Positions 61,257 through 64,000 of a stretch of 64,000 bases of DNA are shown here, one piece after another (the first letter of the stretch is position 1; each line of letters opens with the position of its first letter). The stretch is from Edaphosphingomonas laterariae (GTDB lineage Bacteria; Pseudomonadota; Alphaproteobacteria; Sphingomonadales; Sphingomonadaceae), in contig NZ_FZOS01000006.1 of assembly GCF_900188165.1 (NCBI RefSeq), positions 62,001-126,000 on the forward strand, written 5' to 3'. Made by a program: the position numbers and the translations under genes. The notes under the pieces are model-generated. The model did not search any database. It was not told the origin of the DNA and saw only the letters and a list, made by a program, of their open reading frames with translations.

Positions 61257-61523
61257 TCAGCCCGTCAGCCGGGGCAGATATAGCAGCATCAGCAACACAA
61301 CGCCCGAAAGCGAGAGGATGATGCCCTTGGCGCGGGCGGAGCTGACCTCCTTCATCCCCGGGAAATCGGGGTGGCGGCTCTGTTCCTCGAAGAACGGGTC
61401 GCCCGCGCCGATGCGGCTCTTGATATAGCGTTCATGCCGCGCGGCATCGCGCAGGCTCCACAGGCCGATGACGATGTTGAACACCGCGATCGGCACGATC
61501 AACGCCCAGCCCGGAGTGGTCAT
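61257..61523 (-). CDS. small membrane protein between nrdA and nrdB
   Basis: An 88-residue protein with two hydrophobic segments, about residues 3-25 (PGWALIVPIAVFNIVIGLWS) and 65-85 (GIILSLSGVVLLMLLYLP), and between them a charged stretch RDAARHERYIKSRIGAGDPFFEEQSRHPDFPGMKEV. Start ATG 61523 is preferred because 12 further codons would overlap the 3' end of nrdA. It begins 17 bases after nrdA. No family is recognised. Its position inside the nrd operon looks conserved-type, but whether it has a role in RNR function is unknown. Confidence 0.8.
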   Translation of the reverse strand: MTTPGWALIVPIAVFNIVIGLWSLRDAARHERYIKSRIGAGDPFFEEQSRHPDFPGMKEVSSARAKGIILSLSGVVLLMLLYLPRLTG

Positions 61524-61540
61524 GATCTCGATCGCCCTTG

Positions 61541-63451
61541 TTATTGGCACGCCAGGCATTCGTCATAATCGGTGCTGTCGGTGGCAAGCTCGATCTTCTT
61601 GAGATCGGGCGTGTTGTCCGCCTCCACCCCGCCGGCGAAGCCCGCGCGCTGGATCGACTTCGACCGCAGATAATAAAGCGACTTGATGCCCAGTTCCCAC
61701 GCGCGGAAGTGGAGCATCAGCAGATCCCACTTTTCCACGTCGGCCGGGATGAACAGGTTCAGCGACGTCGCCTGATCGATATAGGGCGTGCGGTCCGCCG
61801 CCAGCTCGATCAGCCAGCGCTGGTCGATCTCGAAGCTGGTCTTGAACGTGTCCTTTTCTTCCTGGCTCAGGAAATCGAGATGCTGGACCGATCCGCCTTG
61901 TTCGAGGATCGAGTTCCACACCGCATCCGAATCCTTGGACTTTTCGGCCAGGACCTTCTGCAGATAGACGTTCTTGATCGAGAAGCTGCCCGACAGCGTC
62001 TTGTGCGTGTAGATATTCGCCGGGATCGGTTCGATGCAGGCCGAAGTGCCACCGCAGATGATCGAGATGGAAGCGGTCGGCGCGATCGCCATCTTGCAGC
62101 TGAACCGTTCCATCACACCGCGTTCGGCTGCGTCGGGGCACGGGCCCCGTTCGGTGGCGAGCAGCATCGACGCTTCTTCGGCCTTCGCGGCGATGTGCTT
62201 GAACATGCGCAGGTTCCAGCTCTTGGCCATCGCCCCTTCGAAGGGCAGGCCGCGCGCCTGGAGGAAGCTGTGGAAGCCCATCACGCCGAGGCCGACCGAG
62301 CGTTCGCGCATCGCCGAATATTTGGCCCGCGCCATCTCTTCGGGCGCGCGGTCGATATAATCGGTCAGCACGTTATCGAGGAAGCGCATCACATCCTCGA
62401 TGAACTGCTTGTCGCCGTTCCACTCGTCCCACGTCTCGAGGTTGAGCGAGGAGAGGCAGCAGACGGCCGTGCGATCATTGCCCAGATGGTCGCGGCCCGT
62501 GGGCAGCGTGATTTCCGAACAAAGGTTCGAGGTCGAGACCTTGAGGCCGAGTTCGCGGTGGTGGCGCGGCATCGCGCGGTTCACCGTGTCGGCGAACACG
62601 ATATAGGGCTCGCCCGTCGCCAGCCGGGTTTCGACAAGCTTCTGGAACAGCGCGCGGGCATCGACCTTGCCACGGACGCTGCCGTCCTTGGGGCTGGTGA
62701 GCTCCCACTCGCGGCCGTCGCGCACCGCTTCCATGAAGGCATCGGTCAAGAGCACGCCGTGGTGGAGGTTCAGCGCCTTGCGGTTGAAATCGCCCGAGGG
62801 TTTGCGGATTTCGAGGAACTCCTCGATCTCCGGATGGCTGACATCGAGATAGCAGGCAGCCGAACCACGACGCAGGCTGCCCTGCGAGATGGCGAGCGTC
62901 AGCGAATCCATCACGCGGACGAAGGGGATGATTCCGCTCGTCTTGCCGTTGAGGCCGACCGGTTCGCCAATGCCGCGGACATTGCCCCAATAGGTGCCGA
63001 TGCCGCCCCCGCGCGAAGCGAGCCAGACATTCTCGTTCCAGATTTCGGTGATCGCCTGAAGGCTGTCGTCAACCGAGTTCAAATAGCAGCTGATCGGCAG
63101 GCCGCGCCCCGTGCCGCCGTTCGACAGCACCGGCGTGGCCGGCATGAACCACAGCTTCGAGATATAGTCGTAGAGCCGCTGGGCATGGGGCGCATCGTCG
63201 GCATAAGCCGACGCCACGCGCACGAAGAGATCCTGATAGCTCTCACCGGGCAGCAGATAGCGATCCTTCAGCGTCTCCTTACCGAAATCGGTGAGCAGCG
63301 CGTCGCGGCCATGATCGACCTCGACCGGATAGGGCGCCTTGATCGCGCCCTGGTTGCTGTCGATCGCCGGGGCCGCATCGGCCTTCGGGTTGTCGAGGAT
63401 AGTCGCCACGTCGCTTGCGCCCGCTTCGTTGTTGCTGCCTGAAAGGTCCAT
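61541..63451 (-). CDS. nrdA: ribonucleoside-diphosphate reductase subunit alpha NrdA
   Basis: A 636-residue class I RNR large subunit. Active-site cysteines and neighbours are in PISCYLNSVDD, NLCSEITLP (Asn, Cys, Glu triad) and SLNLETWDEW. The effector and substrate loops include GSLRRGSAACYLDVSHPEIEEFLEIR and IAPTASISIICGGTSACIEP. The C-terminal CLAC is the thioredoxin-exchange pair. No N-terminal ATP-cone is present, so overall activity regulation by ATP/dATP is probably absent. ATG 63451 is used; the upstream in-frame part to 63514 is low-complexity. Probable NrdR boxes lie upstream. Confidence 0.95.
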   Translation of the reverse strand: MDLSGSNNEAGASDVATILDNPKADAAPAIDSNQGAIKAPYPVEVDHGRDALLTDFGKETLKDRYLLPGESYQDLFVRVASAYADDAPHAQRLYDYISKLWFMPATPVLSNGGTGRGLPISCYLNSVDDSLQAITEIWNENVWLASRGGGIGTYWGNVRGIGEPVGLNGKTSGIIPFVRVMDSLTLAISQGSLRRGSAACYLDVSHPEIEEFLEIRKPSGDFNRKALNLHHGVLLTDAFMEAVRDGREWELTSPKDGSVRGKVDARALFQKLVETRLATGEPYIVFADTVNRAMPRHHRELGLKVSTSNLCSEITLPTGRDHLGNDRTAVCCLSSLNLETWDEWNGDKQFIEDVMRFLDNVLTDYIDRAPEEMARAKYSAMRERSVGLGVMGFHSFLQARGLPFEGAMAKSWNLRMFKHIAAKAEEASMLLATERGPCPDAAERGVMERFSCKMAIAPTASISIICGGTSACIEPIPANIYTHKTLSGSFSIKNVYLQKVLAEKSKDSDAVWNSILEQGGSVQHLDFLSQEEKDTFKTSFEIDQRWLIELAADRTPYIDQATSLNLFIPADVEKWDLLMLHFRAWELGIKSLYYLRSKSIQRAGFAGGVEADNTPDLKKIELATDSTDYDECLACQ

Positions 63452-63627
63452 GTCGCGCGCCTCGTCTGGTGGCCCGGTTGGCCATTCGTTCCCAAAATGT
63501 TCGACTCGGAGCAACGCGCCCCGAGGGTAGCATGGAGGGGCCGCAAGGGGAGGCCGAATTTCGGCTTATCCCCGCCTTTCTGAGAGACGCGAACGGCCCT
63601 TCCGCAATATGGGGTGCGGCGCGGCGT

Positions 63628-63675
63628 TAACAATCTCTTGGGCCAGCCCCCTGGCATCACCACTATCCATAGTGC
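63628..63675. promoter_or_regulatory. tandem NrdR-box-like sites upstream of nrdA
   Basis: CACTATCCATAGTG (63661-63674) is a perfect inverted repeat close to the NrdR consensus ACACTATATATAGTGT. CAATCTCTTG (63631-63640) matches the core of an alternative box (CAATATCTTG, 9 of 10). The two centres are 32 bases apart, the three-turn spacing known for paired NrdR boxes. Located about 180-225 bases before the nrdA start. NrdR would repress the operon when dATP is high. Confidence 0.6.
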
Positions 63676-64000
63676 CCGATCCGCCTGCGGACGCAAGGCC
63701 GAATTTTGCTGGACAGGGGTTCGGCTGGTCGCCCCCGTGATTCGCTTCACCGCACCCATCGGGCGCTTCATCAGGCGCGACGCGTGGATTTCCCAGCACT
63801 CCCGTCGCGCGCAAGAGAACACAAGAGAAACGAAAAAATATTCATCGCCCGATGCATCGGGGACTCAATCATTTGGACCCTGCCACCAGGTGCCGGCGTC
63901 GGAAGGCGATTTCGCTTGGGGATGGTGCCGGCCGGGCGTAAACTTTGCCATCCGCCGCCGACCAGGGCTGAGTTCCCGGGTCGCGATCGTGATGCGTCCC
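63676..64000. other. upstream region, no gene assigned
   Basis: With 63452-63675 this makes a 549-base stretch without a supported gene. It holds a palindrome CCCGATGCATCGGG at 63848-63861 and an A-rich run just before it (63825-63840) that may be a promoter. Two minus-strand frames are open at the right edge. One encodes a tail ending GTWWQGPND at about 63874, the other one ending HLVAGSK, so a gene may enter from beyond the window. Neither is strong enough to call. Confidence 0.4.

Noticed and set aside
61538-63442. 634-codon plus-strand ORF opposite nrdA
   Set aside because: Antisense shadow; nrdA has all catalytic motifs.
63268-63822. 184-codon minus-strand ORF covering the nrdA leader
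   Set aside because: Arg/Ser-rich, out of frame with nrdA, overlaps its N-terminus and the NrdR-like sites; judged non-coding.

Overview
The window is GC-rich chromosomal DNA from an alphaproteobacterium, most likely Sphingomonadaceae (Sphingomonas, Sphingobium or a close relative). The basis is the high G+C, the alphaproteobacterial ATP12 chaperone gene, TamA/TamB, yajC-secD-secF, a bamD-recN pair, glycine-zipper and RHH proteins typical of sphingomonads, and REP-like hairpins of the CGTCATCCC...GGGATGACG type. I identified the family from memory, without a database search.

Layout. 1-2.5 kb: a 5'-truncated ORF, a HAD phosphatase, a small membrane protein and the ATP12 chaperone, coupled by ATGA overlaps, then a lower-GC orphan gene. 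2.6-7.0 kb: a membrane protein, a large FAD-dependent dehydrogenase, a tiny ORF behind a cluster of palindromes, and hrcA-grpE. 7.1-12.3 kb: a polysaccharide module (flippase, GT61 and GT4 glycosyltransferases) and a Bcr/CflA-type MFS exporter. 12.3-18.6 kb: tamA-tamB. 18.8-25.6 kb: tRNA-Pro(GGG), a thioesterase, yajC-secD-secF with a small Mth938-like gene, bamD and recN. 25.7-30.3 kb: a TPR protein, a degenerate-GGDEF/EAL protein, moaA-nadK and tRNA-Asn(GTT).

30.5-38.7 kb is the most accessory-looking part. It holds an OprO/P-type porin; an epoxide hydrolase-RidA-SDR operon behind a perfect 16-bp palindrome; copAB copper resistance genes whose CopB carries ten 14-residue His/Met-rich repeats; four strong hairpins between convergent genes; and a luciferase-like monooxygenase. 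38.8-44.8 kb: fliD-fliS, apbE, a TonB-dependent siderophore receptor with a Fur-like site, and an RHH regulator. 44.8-50.6 kb: acetoacetyl-CoA reductase, ferrochelatase, an orphan molybdopterin-binding hydroxylase subunit and an acyl-CoA synthetase. 50.6-58.9 kb: lgt, a MidA-type methyltransferase, pgeF, and the ybbAP-like ABC system divergent from tesA, as in E. coli. 59-64 kb: a glycine-zipper protein with an apparent premature stop, a DUF3592 protein, and nrdA-(small membrane protein)-nrdB with two NrdR-box-like sites upstream of nrdA.

Most genes are housekeeping: envelope biogenesis (TamAB, SecDF, BamD, Lgt, PgeF), DNA precursor supply and repair (NrdAB, RecN), heat shock (HrcA/GrpE) and cofactors (MoaA, NadK, HemH, ApbE). 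I see no CRISPR array, insertion sequence, prophage or clear new defence system. The points most worth checking are the CopB repeat expansion, the in-frame stop in the glycine-zipper gene, the likely 5' frameshift in the EAL gene, the palindrome-controlled micro-ORF at 5.1-5.3 kb, and the interspersed hairpin elements.
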